The notes: generated from the letters alone by a model not told the origin. DNA of 12,237 nt from CAYOEZ01 sp964402955 (GCA_964402955.1 CAYOEZ010000144.1:1-12237), one strand, 5' to 3'; positions 1 to 7,424 are shown, numbered from the stretch's first letter. Made by a program: numbers and translations.

Positions 1-35
1 ACGTTCGCCACGCTGATCAATTGGTCTTAGCTTGA

Positions 36-105
36 TACGCATGGGCAGGTCTGAGGCATGCCCCTACGCACTTTTGTGCCTGTCTAGGGACATTGCATGC
101 CCTGT
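36..105. repeat. Degenerate copy of a palindromic intergenic repeat
   Basis: The core at 36-70 is an imperfect palindrome (TACGCATGGGCAGGTC, then TGA, then GGCATGCCCCTACGCA). It is followed by GCCTGTCTAGGGACATTGCA at 78-97. The same two blocks in the same order occur at 3620-3674, where the second reads GCCTGTCAAGTGACGTTGCA. The shared flank shows that these are copies of one element and not chance palindromes. The open frame across it starts with a GRSEACP-type peptide, which I regard as translated repeat and not a gene. It lies downstream of the RpiR regulator gene. Confidence 0.7.
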
Positions 106-132
106 GTTCGTGCGTGTGTTCGCGGATCAACG

Positions 133-189
133 TCAGAAGGACTCAAGGCGTCAGGCAACGGAATGCGTTGACACCCTGAGTCCTTACAG
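133..189 (-). terminator. Long imperfect hairpin downstream of the RpiR gene, possible terminator
   Basis: Outer arms AAGGACTCAAGG (137-148) and CCCTGAGTCCTT (174-185) pair with one mismatch. Inner arms CAACG (156-160) and CGTTG (166-170) close a five-base loop. It sits about 40 nt past the regulator stop codon, where the transcript of the leftmost cluster should end. There is no clear U-tract after it on the minus strand, so it may be a Rho-dependent or processing hairpin, or a repeat remnant. The remaining bases of 1-223 contain no gene I can support. Confidence 0.4.
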
Positions 190-223
190 GTTCGATACCC
201 TGCTATTTGCTGCCTGATATCTG

Positions 224-1102
224 CTAATAGAGCTTCATGATGCTTTCTTCGATGGAACCGACTGGATGCATGCGATAGTCGATGAGTTGTTCGTAGGTAC
301 GTCCGAGAGCATCTATGTTCTGATGGAAGAGGGCGTCGCGGTCAATGGCAAGAGCCTGCGTCAAGCCCTCGATGACGGCGCTGGCTGCAACTTCTGAGGG
401 AAGGTGCAGCGGCGAGTTGGCTGCACAGATCAGGGTGATGTCGGCTGAGCGAGCCACAGCAGACACGTCTGAGCCAGAGATACCGATGGTCGTTGCGCCG
501 CGCTCGTGTGCCACGCGCAGCGCTGCTGCCACATCTGCCGAGTAGCCAGAGTAGCCGAATCCAACCACAACGTCATCGGCCTGGACGTTGCGCAGAGCAA
601 GCGCAATCTGCACCGTATCGCCGCTGACGACAACGGGGTTGATGCCAATGACCTGCAAACGGACGGCCATTTTCTCAGCCAGCAGGACAGTGGTGTGCTG
701 GCCCAGAATATAGATGATGTGCGCCTTGGCCAGGGTGGCAATTGCCTGCTCGGCTGCCTCGATGGAAATGTCAGCGAGCGTGCGCTCGACGTTTTCTCGT
801 GCTAGTGTCAATGTGTTGACAAAGGTGCGACCGGCTTCGCTCACGCCTTCGACAGGACGGAGTCCTTTGCTCATCTCCGCCTGGACTGTCGAGCGCACCT
901 CTTCGAGCAACTCTGGATAGCCAGGATACTTCAGGCGTTGAGCAAAGCGCGTAATTGTTGCAACGTCCACATCGAGAACGCTGGCCAGGCGAGAAGCGGT
1001 CATGAATGCGGCTTCGCGGTGGGATGTCATGAGGAAATCGGCAATGCGCTTCTGGCTCTTGCTCAGGTTCTCATAGCTTTCCCGGATTCTGTCGCGGTAC
1101 AT
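224..1102 (-). CDS. MurR/RpiR family transcriptional regulator with SIS domain
   Basis: The 292-residue product has the usual RpiR length and layout. An N-terminal helix-turn-helix domain spans about residues 1-77 (VDVATITRFAQRLKYPGYPE at about 45-64 is the typical recognition region). A SIS domain covers about 118-255, with the family's Ser-Gly turn at GYSGYSADV (183-191). RpiR proteins are cytoplasmic DNA-binding regulators whose SIS domain senses phosphorylated sugars or sugar derivatives. The first SIS loop reads GQHTT (134-138) where many members have G-x-G-x-S, so the ligand may be unusual. The ATG is fixed by a strong ribosome binding site (AAGGAGGG, 1107-1114), and a promoter lies at 1171-1199. 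It follows the hydrolase, transporter and sulfatase genes and probably controls them, but this is inferred from position only. Confidence 0.9.
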   Translation of the reverse strand: MYRDRIRESYENLSKSQKRIADFLMTSHREAAFMTASRLASVLDVDVATITRFAQRLKYPGYPELLEEVRSTVQAEMSKGLRPVEGVSEAGRTFVNTLTLARENVERTLADISIEAAEQAIATLAKAHIIYILGQHTTVLLAEKMAVRLQVIGINPVVVSGDTVQIALALRNVQADDVVVGFGYSGYSADVAAALRVAHERGATTIGISGSDVSAVARSADITLICAANSPLHLPSEVAASAVIEGLTQALAIDRDALFHQNIDALGRTYEQLIDYRMHPVGSIEESIMKLY

Positions 1103-1170
1103 CGTTCCCTCCTTGCCCCATATTTGGTTGGATATTCTTCTCTGCCGATAGATCTTGCTGACACTGCCTC

Positions 1171-1199
1171 AATGTACCACAATTCTTGCCGCGCGTCAA
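1171..1199 (-). promoter_or_regulatory. Sigma-70-like promoter for the RpiR regulator gene
   Basis: On the minus strand TTGACG (-35, 1194-1199) and TACATT (-10, 1171-1176) are separated by 17 nt. A-rich sequence (GATGCAAAAAACTGAGC) lies just upstream of the -35 and could act as an UP-like element. The predicted start near 1164 leaves a leader of about 60 nt ending in a strong Shine-Dalgarno. This implies that the regulator can be expressed independently of the hydrolase gene upstream. The 1103-1284 gap holds this promoter and leader and no other gene. Confidence 0.65.
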
Positions 1200-1284
1200 G
1201 ATGTTTTGCTCAGTTTTTTGCATCGATGTCATGTGATGGGCGTCGCATAGCCGCTGCAGCGTGTCCAGCGATGCAAGGGCCGGT

Positions 1285-2211
1285 TCAGGCTGACGTGCGG
1301 GCAAAAGCGCGCCAGGGGTTGGCCACGGTCAGCATGCGGATCGCTTCTGCGCCGAGGCCTGCGGCGCTCAGCGCGGGCAGAAATCGTTCGCTGATGTAGT
1401 TGAAGGGTCGGGGGACGCCGCCGCCGGGCCTGGCGGGGTCATACCAGCCGCGATCGTGACTGAGCAACACGTGATCGCCCAGGCCAGCGTCGCACATGCG
1501 CATTGTGCGCTCGAGGAAAACATCGTCGCCGCTGTCGCGTCCGATGGCATCGTACTCGATCCAGACGCCGCGGCGGGCAAGCTCAAGGTTGATGTCAAAG
1601 TCCGGCTCGTTCTGGGCATGGACCCAGACGAAGCGTTGCGCCGTATAGCCGCACTGCTCGATGATGTTGGCTTGCTCACGCGCGACCCAACCGCGCCGGG
1701 TATGACTGGCAATCGTTGCTCCCGTCGTGACTGCTGCCCGGGCCGCTGCACGCAATATCTTCGTTTCGCACTGCGTCAGCCCATCGTCGCCGGCGCTGAG
1801 CTTGATGAAGCCGGCCTGGACGCCGCTGGTTTCGATTTCCCCGCTCAACTCTCCCTCCATCCATGCGCATAGCTCACTTTCGCTGGCGGCGTGCACCCAG
1901 GGGGGAATCCACGGCTCGCGGTAGACGCCAGTTGGCGCAACGAGGGGGAAGTTCGCTGCTTTGGAGACGGCGGCGAGGATATCGGCGCACCGGCCAACTC
2001 CAAGCGGTGTACACTCGACCAGCGCCGTGACGCCGGCCGCGCAAGCGCGCTCCAGCTCAGGCGCCATCAGGGCAATGACCTGCGCCGGATCGGCCTGGGC
2101 ATAGCCGGGTGCATCCCAATGGCGCAGGTCGGTGAAGATGTGCTCGTGCGGCAGGATCATGCCCAGGTCGCGCTCGACCCTGGGCCCGAGAGTGGTGATC
2201 AAGGCTGTCAT
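1285..2211 (-). CDS. Phosphotriesterase-family metal-dependent hydrolase (lactonase-like)
   Basis: The 308-residue protein begins MTALITTLGP; an upstream in-frame start would overlap the transporter gene and lacks family similarity. All binuclear metal ligands of the phosphotriesterase amidohydrolase fold are visible: HEH at 22-24, the Lys expected to be carbamylated in GFIKLS (K137), H170 in IASHTRRG, H198 in WVHAQ and D253 in LLSHDRGW. Members hydrolyse phosphotriesters, lactones or sugar-lactone phosphates; with a sugar-type transporter and an RpiR regulator beside it, a sugar lactonase or related hydrolase is more likely than a pesticide-type esterase. It should be cytoplasmic. The start lies 4 nt after the transporter stop, and its GGAG overlaps that stop codon, indicating translational coupling. 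The true substrate cannot be read from the sequence. Confidence 0.9.
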   Translation of the reverse strand: MTALITTLGPRVERDLGMILPHEHIFTDLRHWDAPGYAQADPAQVIALMAPELERACAAGVTALVECTPLGVGRCADILAAVSKAANFPLVAPTGVYREPWIPPWVHAASESELCAWMEGELSGEIETSGVQAGFIKLSAGDDGLTQCETKILRAAARAAVTTGATIASHTRRGWVAREQANIIEQCGYTAQRFVWVHAQNEPDFDINLELARRGVWIEYDAIGRDSGDDVFLERTMRMCDAGLGDHVLLSHDRGWYDPARPGGGVPRPFNYISERFLPALSAAGLGAEAIRMLTVANPWRAFARTSA

Positions 2212-2215
2212 GTGC

Positions 2216-3439
2216 TTACTCCGCGCTAATTGGGGCCTGTGTCTGCACGCCAGTCGCGTCGGTCGGGACAACAGCTGACAAACGGATCACGATGTAGGCG
2301 GCCAGACAAACGATGATACTGACAAACGGCATGAAAATGGTAACACGCGGGCCGACGCTCTCGAAGAGCTGCCCGACCAACCAGGGGACGGTCATGCCGC
2401 CTGCCGCTGAGGCAACCAGGAAAAGGCCAGTGATCTGCCCGCTGATGGCCAGACGGCGCTCGGCATAGGAGAGCATCGTCGGGAACATAGACGCCATGAA
2501 GATACCCGCTCCGAATGTGCCGACCCAAATGATAACAGACGACTGCGGGAAGATTAGAATCAACGCAATACTGGCCATGCAGCCAAGCAGATCGCCGAGT
2601 AAGACCGAGCTGGGCTGGAAGCGCGTGGCGATGGGGATGGAAAAGAGCCGGCCCAGCGTCAGCGATCCCCAGAAGACAGACGTCAGCAGGGCGGCGGTTG
2701 TTGCATCCGTCTTGCCGAGGGCCGTCACGTAGGTGAAAATCCACCCGCCAAAGGTTGCTTCGGCGCCAACATAGAGGGCAAAGAAGACGAGCATCAGCAG
2801 CAGCAGCCTGACGTTGAGCGGCCCCGTGGGGCGCCCGGCGGCATGGGTGTGTGCTGTGGGACTGGGCAGGCGCAAGAGGGCGACAGCCGGAGGCAGCATG
2901 AGCAGGGCGATGAACCAATAGGCCAACGTGATGTCGCCGCTCATCAGGACAGCCTGGGCGATGATAATCGGCGCCAGAAAGGCGCCCACCCCCCAGAAGA
3001 AGTGCAGTCCGTTCATATAGGGCCCCACCTGGTTGCCATGTGTCCAGACGATCATGGTGTTGCCGCCCACATCCACCCCGCCCTCGGCAATGCCCAGCAG
3101 AACAAGCACAGGGACAAGCAGCCAGAGCACAGGCATGAGGGGGGTCAGGAAGAGCATGACTCCCATTCCCACCAAGACGCCGGCGATGACGGGATGGCCC
3201 GCGGTGCGATCGTAGAGCCTACCGGCCAAGAAAGAGCCAATCATGTAGCCCAGCGAACGCGCCGAGAAGACGATGCTGATGGCACTGAGGGAGGCGCCCG
3301 TGTGCTTGGCCAGGGCCTGGAGTGTTGGCCCCAGTGTCACGCCGCCCAGGCCCAGGGCGACGAAGACGGAAAAGTAGGCGATTGTCTTGACGAGGCGCGC
3401 TCTGCGCTCCGCGGCGGGCAGGAATGCTGCTTGGCTCAC
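2216..3439 (-). CDS. MFS transporter, MFSD4/NaGLT1-like sugar transporter family
   Basis: The 407-residue product is a twelve-helix major facilitator. The loop 2-3 signature appears as GRLYDR (73-78). The stretches VDVGGNTMIVW (122-132) and MNGLHFFWGVGAFLAP (142-157) resemble the MFSD4/NaGLT1 branch of sugar transporters, known for glucose and related hexoses. It should sit in the inner membrane and import or export a small polar solute, probably a sugar or sugar derivative. The start codon is GTG, with a modest AAGGA about 10 nt upstream. The hydrolase gene follows after 4 nt, so both are one transcription unit driven by the promoter at 3495-3523. Family is secure; the substrate is inference. 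Confidence 0.9.
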   Translation of the reverse strand: MSQAAFLPAAERRARLVKTIAYFSVFVALGLGGVTLGPTLQALAKHTGASLSAISIVFSARSLGYMIGSFLAGRLYDRTAGHPVIAGVLVGMGVMLFLTPLMPVLWLLVPVLVLLGIAEGGVDVGGNTMIVWTHGNQVGPYMNGLHFFWGVGAFLAPIIIAQAVLMSGDITLAYWFIALLMLPPAVALLRLPSPTAHTHAAGRPTGPLNVRLLLLMLVFFALYVGAEATFGGWIFTYVTALGKTDATTAALLTSVFWGSLTLGRLFSIPIATRFQPSSVLLGDLLGCMASIALILIFPQSSVIIWVGTFGAGIFMASMFPTMLSYAERRLAISGQITGLFLVASAAGGMTVPWLVGQLFESVGPRVTIFMPFVSIIVCLAAYIVIRLSAVVPTDATGVQTQAPISAE

Positions 3440-3494
3440 GGGTGTCGTATCCTTGACGTGTCAGTTTTGGCATCGTTCTTACTGTCCGGCGCAG

Positions 3495-3523
3495 AGTATA
3501 GCAGACGGTGTGTGATAAATCAA
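3495..3523 (-). promoter_or_regulatory. Sigma-70-like promoter for the transporter-hydrolase pair
   Basis: On the minus strand TTGATT (3518-3523) and TATACT (3495-3500, five of six consensus bases) are separated by 17 nt. The predicted start near 3488 gives a leader of about 48 nt to the GTG codon at 3439. The promoter lies between the transporter start and the palindromic repeat element, so the pair need not depend on read-through from the sulfatase gene. No operator could be assigned with confidence. Confidence 0.65.
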
Positions 3524-3538
3524 ATCGACTCGCAGAAG

Positions 3539-3684
3539 GCCAGGGCTTGTGCAAAGTCGCCCATCTGTGCGTAGGGGCAGGTCTGAGACCTGCCCGCCTG
3601 CCCCGTGTGGTCGTGGGAAGGCAGGTCTCAGACCTGCCACTACGCATCGTTACGCCTGTCAAGTGACGTTGCACAGACCCTGGC
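3539..3684. repeat. Palindromic repeat element (MITE- or REP-like) at the sulfatase 3' end
   Basis: The element is a large imperfect palindrome. Terminal arms 3540-3558 and 3665-3683 are inverted copies matching at 16 of 19 positions. Each half also contains a smaller palindrome: 3575-3595 (two perfect 10-base arms around one base) and 3620-3638 (two perfect 9-base arms), each next to a TGCGTAG/CTACGCA word. A short unique spacer (3596-3619) joins the halves. The right arm overlaps the last codons and stop of the sulfatase gene. The part from 3620 rightward matches the copy at 36-105. No transposase is present, so any mobility would need help in trans. Open frames through it encode GRSETCP-type peptides and are considered spurious. 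Confidence 0.8.
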
Positions 3685-5125
3685 GGAAGGCTTCGGCCGG
3701 GCCGAAAGGGGCAAGCCCAACCGTGATATAGGGACTGAGGGCAGTGTCGCCCTCGTTGTAGGCAAAGCGCCACATGCGGCCGCACATGGCGCGCTTGATC
3801 TCGTGATAGCGCCGATCGTCGGCCAGATTGATCATCTCGTGCGGGTCGCTGCCCAAGTCGTACAGTTCGTCGCGATCGAAGCCGTTGAAGACGTACTTGT
3901 AGTCGTTGGTCATGACCGAGCGCTGCGTATAGTAGAGTTCGACGCCGTTGCACTGCGTGTGGATATCATCGCGCCAGATGGCCGGCGCATGATTGGCGAG
4001 GAACGGGGCGAGGCTGGCGCCCGTGAAGCCGCGTCCCGGATTGATGCCGCCAAGCTCAAGCAATGTTGGCGCAATGTCAGCCAGTGAGGCAAAGCTGGCA
4101 ACACGGCGGCCTGGATTCTTGATCCCGGCTGGCCAACGCATGACCAGGGGCACACGGTAGGTGCCCTGAAAGCAAGGGATGCCCTTGGCGAATAGCCCGT
4201 GCTCGGCGCAATAGTCTCCGTGATCGGAGGTGTAGATGACAATTGTATCCTCGGCCTGGCCGGTCTGCTCGAGCGCGGCCATGATCCTGCCCAGATGATC
4301 ATCGAGGTAGGTGCAGAAGGCGCGGTAGTGGCGGATCGCGTTGCACGTTTCTTTTTCACTCAACTGGCCGAAGCGCGTGGCGCGCATGCGCTCGTAGATG
4401 CGTGGCTTGTCGTGCAGCGTATCGGAGAAGCTGGGAGGCAAGACGGTATCATTCACGTCATACATGTCGAGATAGCGCTGGGGCACAAGGTAGGGATCGT
4501 GCGGGCCGATCATGCCAACGTAGAGACACCAGGGTTTTTCGCCGCGGGCGAGCGACGGCAGGACGTCGAGCGCTGCTTGCACTGTCTTTTCGTCGTGGCC
4601 ATCGCCGCCGTCGGGGCGCGGGCCGTAGAGGCGATATGTGCCATAGCCAGGGCGGAGTATCTCACCCTCGCTGCGTGTCAGTGGCTCAGGCCGCGCGGCA
4701 AGCTCCTTGAAGTGTTCCCAGCGCGCTCCGTGGTATGTGCCGGCGACCGCCGAGACGAAGTGCTCTGTCCATGCGCGGTCTTTGGGCGACTCGTCAGCGC
4801 TCACATGCCACTTGCCGGAGAAATGCAGGTCATAGCCGGTCGCCGCCAGATCCTCACTCCACAGGCGCACGCCATCGCTCAGTCCCCGGCTGATGGCTTG
4901 TTCGTTGAGAACGTTGTTCCATACGCCGTGGCGCGTGGGGTAGAGACCGGTGAAGAACGTGGCGCGTGACGGGCAGCAGTGGGGTGATGGGCAAAAGGCG
5001 TTGCTGAATGTGACCCCGTTTCTGGCCAGTGCGTCGACGTGGGGCGTCAGGGTGGGATTCTCGGGCAGCACCGTATCGGCGCGCTGATGATCGGTCATGA
5101 CGATGAGGATATTTGGGGTACGCAT
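3659..5125 (-). CDS. Sulfatase family hydrolase (alkaline phosphatase superfamily), Cys-type
   Basis: The 488-residue protein begins MRTPNILIVMTDHQ, the standard N-terminal strand of type I sulfatases, with metal-ligand D12. The formylglycine signature is C50-C-P-S-R followed by ATFFTG, so C50 should be converted to formylglycine by a maturase encoded elsewhere. GKWH, the later TSDHGDY metal site and the AKG...YRVPLVMRWP segment are also present. It hydrolyses a sulfate ester, or possibly a phosphonate or phosphate monoester, as relatives do. No signal peptide is visible, suggesting a cytoplasmic enzyme that acts after uptake. An internal ATG was preferred to the longer frame because it begins the conserved domain and has GGAG 11 nt upstream. 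It starts 25 nt after holA. Its last residues (QGLCNVT) lie in the repeat element. Confidence 0.92.
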   Translation of the reverse strand: MRTPNILIVMTDHQRADTVLPENPTLTPHVDALARNGVTFSNAFCPSPHCCPSRATFFTGLYPTRHGVWNNVLNEQAISRGLSDGVRLWSEDLAATGYDLHFSGKWHVSADESPKDRAWTEHFVSAVAGTYHGARWEHFKELAARPEPLTRSEGEILRPGYGTYRLYGPRPDGGDGHDEKTVQAALDVLPSLARGEKPWCLYVGMIGPHDPYLVPQRYLDMYDVNDTVLPPSFSDTLHDKPRIYERMRATRFGQLSEKETCNAIRHYRAFCTYLDDHLGRIMAALEQTGQAEDTIVIYTSDHGDYCAEHGLFAKGIPCFQGTYRVPLVMRWPAGIKNPGRRVASFASLADIAPTLLELGGINPGRGFTGASLAPFLANHAPAIWRDDIHTQCNGVELYYTQRSVMTNDYKYVFNGFDRDELYDLGSDPHEMINLADDRRYHEIKRAMCGRMWRFAYNEGDTALSPYITVGLAPFGPAEAFRQGLCNVT

Positions 5126-5150
5126 GGCTGTGACAACTCCAGACGACAGG

Positions 5151-6155
5151 TTAGCGGGCGATGCTCCCGCTGGCCGTGATCTCGATGACCAGCAGATCAA
5201 GGGCCAGCGCAGGGGCAAGTTGGCCGGTCTTGACGGCCAGGTCGGCCTTCAGCAGGTGGCGGTAGATGGCATCCAGACGGTCCAGTGTGAAATTGCGAGC
5301 AGCGTTGGCTGACTTCTGTGCGACAAAGGGGTGCATGTGCAACTGCCGGGCGATCTCGTCGGGAGACTGGCGAGCGTCGGCCAGCTCTTTGACCATCATC
5401 AGGCTGCGGAATTGGCGCGTGATGACCGCCATGAGGACGGGGGGCTGCTCGCCATCATCGAGCAGTTGGTGCAGCACGCCCACCGCCTGGTCGCGCTGGC
5501 GCAAGGAAAGCGCGTCGGTCAAGTCCCACACTTTCATTTCGCGCGCGTCGGCGACCAGCAGGTGCACGTCGCTGTCCTCTATCGGCTTCTTGCCTGCATA
5601 CGTGACCAGCTTGTCGACTTCCTGGGCAAGCTGGCGCAGGTTGCTGCCAACGAATGCACCCAGCGTCTCGGCAGCCTGGGACGAGATGGTCCCACCCTCA
5701 GCATGCACGCGCTCGCTGATCCACTTTGATAGTTGCGTACCCGGCACCGGCTTGAACTCATGAATCTTGCCGCCAAGCTCTTTCGCCATTTTGAGCAGTG
5801 GATTGCGCTCGCCGAGCGCCACGCGATCGACGAATACGAGCTGCGCAGTCTCCGGCATGGTGGGAAGATAGGCGCGCAGGCCGGCTTCGAGCGGGTCGTT
5901 GCGTTGCTTGCCAGTCTCGGCGGCGCCGGAGCGCGGCTCATAGCGGGCCAGCAAGCCCTCTACGATGACCAGGCGGTGATCGGACAGGAAGGGGAGAGTA
6001 TCACAGGTTGTGCGTAGCTCATCGAGCGAGAGTGAGCGGCCATCGAGAACGGTCATATTCAGCCCGACGACGGATTCGTCGCCGAGCCGGGCCTTCATCT
6101 CATCTAGTTCTTCGCGCTGTGAGTATTCATCCTCGCCATGAAAGACATAGAACAT
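5151..6155 (-). CDS. holA: DNA polymerase III subunit delta
   Basis: The 334-residue product matches HolA in length and pattern. It begins with the MFYVFHGEDEY strand-loop, carries the characteristic PFLSDHRLVIVEGLL segment at about residue 55-69, the central FVGSNLRQLAQEVDKL region and a helical C-terminal collar (about 210-330) ending at an ALALDLLVIEI helix. HolA is the clamp-loader wrench that opens the beta sliding clamp during replication; it lacks a Walker A motif, as here. GGAGAG stands 3 nt before the ATG, and the gene begins 10 nt after the Mre11-like stop, so the two are probably co-transcribed. Linkage of holA to an Mre11-like gene differs from the better known lptE-holA or comEC-holA arrangements. 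Confidence 0.93.
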   Translation of the reverse strand: MFYVFHGEDEYSQREELDEMKARLGDESVVGLNMTVLDGRSLSLDELRTTCDTLPFLSDHRLVIVEGLLARYEPRSGAAETGKQRNDPLEAGLRAYLPTMPETAQLVFVDRVALGERNPLLKMAKELGGKIHEFKPVPGTQLSKWISERVHAEGGTISSQAAETLGAFVGSNLRQLAQEVDKLVTYAGKKPIEDSDVHLLVADAREMKVWDLTDALSLRQRDQAVGVLHQLLDDGEQPPVLMAVITRQFRSLMMVKELADARQSPDEIARQLHMHPFVAQKSANAARNFTLDRLDAIYRHLLKADLAVKTGQLAPALALDLLVIEITASGSIAR

Positions 6156-6165
6156 GTTCTCTCCG

Positions 6166-7362
6166 TCATCGTGTCAGGAGCTCGCGCGCATGCTCAAGCA
6201 ATGCCTGAACGCGTTTCTCTGGCACGTCCTTCGCTTTCAGATAGGCAGCAAGCGCCTCGATCGGGGTCATCTGCTCGACGGCCAGATCACCCAGGCGGCT
6301 GCGCACCGTGCGCTCTGTCTCGCAGGCAATCGCAGCAACAAAGTAGGCGTCGGCCAGAGCGCGGCGAATCTCTTCTTCGCGCAGTGACACGCCGGTGCGC
6401 GCCTGCACGATCAGCTTGACCACAGCGTCTTTGACGTTGTGGCAGCTAATGGCGCGCAGGGCAGCATCGGTGGGATCGTCGTAGCCGGCATCAGCCGTGA
6501 TGGTCAGGAAGCGCCGCGCGTTGACAGGCACAAAGCGCCAGGCGGCGTGGAAGCGCTCATCCAGGTCAATGACGACAAAGCCCTTGGCATCGTGCTCTTC
6601 ACCGAAGTCTATCCGCTCCAGGCTGCCAGCGTAGACAGCAGGTGGGTCGCTATTGACCACCTGGTGCTTGTGGATGTGGCCGAGCGCAACGTAGGCGAAG
6701 GCCGGGTTGTTGATAATGCTCTTGGGGAAGACCATGTCTTGTCCGAGCATGACACTGCGCTCAGAGCCATAGGTGGCGCCTTCGATTGTGCCGTGGGCGC
6801 AGAGGATGGCCGGGATACTGCGATCGAGCTCGGCGACACGCGCTGTGATGATAGTGGCGATTTTCTCGGTGACGACGCTATCCAGCTTGTCGATCGTCAT
6901 GTTCTTGTAGTCGTCGCGCGACAGCAGATTGCTACGGATGATCCAGGGCAAAGCGACGATTTGCAGCGGTCCGTGGCGCGTCTCGATACGAAACAGGCCG
7001 GGGGTGCGGGCAACGTAGACCCGCTCGACGCCAAGAGTATCGAAGATCTCCACGCTATGGGCGCGACCGGTGGCATTGGGCAGATCATGATTGCCCACCA
7101 GCAGGAAAATGGGGGGGCCCGCTTCGACGAGACGACGGATGCGCCGGGCGAACTCGCGCTGGTGGGTCGGGTTGGGGTCGCGGGTCTTGTAGGCATCGCC
7201 GCAGAAGACGACGACGTCAACATCGTTGGCCAGGGCGTAGTCGATGACCTGATCGAGTGCAGCCAAGAAGTCGCCCAGGCGGGTGGAAAGCCCGGTGGCC
7301 GGGTCAACTCGCCCGTAGTTCTCCATGCCGATATGAAGGTCAGAGAAATGGAGTAGTCTCAT
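6166..7362 (-). CDS. Mre11/SbcD-like metallophosphoesterase (DNA repair exonuclease)
   Basis: The 398-residue protein opens with FSDLHIG (D8, H10) and continues with FCGDAY (D56), VGNHDLP (N91, H92), a later CAHGT and GHIHKHQ. Together these are the dinuclear metal motifs of the Mre11/SbcD branch of calcineurin-like phosphoesterases. The remaining ~130 residues probably form the capping domain plus a helical tail that in SbcD contacts the SbcC coiled-coil ATPase. Such enzymes process DNA ends and hairpins. No SbcC/Rad50 gene is present in the window, so the partner, if any, is elsewhere. I see no clear Shine-Dalgarno before the ATG; the 62-nt gap upstream is occupied by a strong inverted repeat. 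holA follows after 10 nt. Confidence 0.9.
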   Translation of the reverse strand: MRLLHFSDLHIGMENYGRVDPATGLSTRLGDFLAALDQVIDYALANDVDVVVFCGDAYKTRDPNPTHQREFARRIRRLVEAGPPIFLLVGNHDLPNATGRAHSVEIFDTLGVERVYVARTPGLFRIETRHGPLQIVALPWIIRSNLLSRDDYKNMTIDKLDSVVTEKIATIITARVAELDRSIPAILCAHGTIEGATYGSERSVMLGQDMVFPKSIINNPAFAYVALGHIHKHQVVNSDPPAVYAGSLERIDFGEEHDAKGFVVIDLDERFHAAWRFVPVNARRFLTITADAGYDDPTDAALRAISCHNVKDAVVKLIVQARTGVSLREEEIRRALADAYFVAAIACETERTVRSRLGDLAVEQMTPIEALAAYLKAKDVPEKRVQALLEHARELLTR

Positions 7363-7373
7363 CTTGTCTGGGA

Positions 7374-7413
7374 TGTCAACGTGTCAGAGTTGGTTCACTC
7401 TGACGCGTTGACA
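7374..7413. repeat. Near-perfect 17-bp inverted repeat upstream of the Mre11-like gene
   Basis: TGTCAACGTGTCAGAGT (7374-7390) and ACTCTGACGCGTTGACA (7397-7413) pair at 16 of 17 positions around a six-base loop (TGGTTC). The single mismatch becomes a G-U pair in one RNA strand. It fills most of the gap between the PHP gene stop and the Mre11-like ATG. No U-tract follows on the minus strand, so a classical terminator is unlikely. An operator, an mRNA processing or stability hairpin, or a small mobile repeat are alternatives. Confidence 0.75.
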
Positions 7414-7424
7414 CCGTGACACCT

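Noticed and set aside
32..217. Plus-strand open frame encoding a GRSEACP-type peptide
   Set aside because: It is a translation of the palindromic repeat copy and the hairpin region; no ribosome binding site and no protein-like composition. Similar frames arise at 3549-3731.
4199..4969. 256-codon plus-strand open frame opposite the sulfatase
   Set aside because: It is antisense to conserved sulfatase sequence, without recognisable motifs or a ribosome binding site.
5154..5170. Hairpin at the holA stop codon as a terminator separating holA and the sulfatase
   Set aside because: The stem is only 5 bp and lacks a following U-tract, so it gives no support for termination.
6439..7356. 305-codon plus-strand open frame opposite the Mre11-like gene
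   Set aside because: The minus-strand frame carries all metal-binding motifs of the nuclease; the plus frame is a shadow produced by GC-rich codon use.
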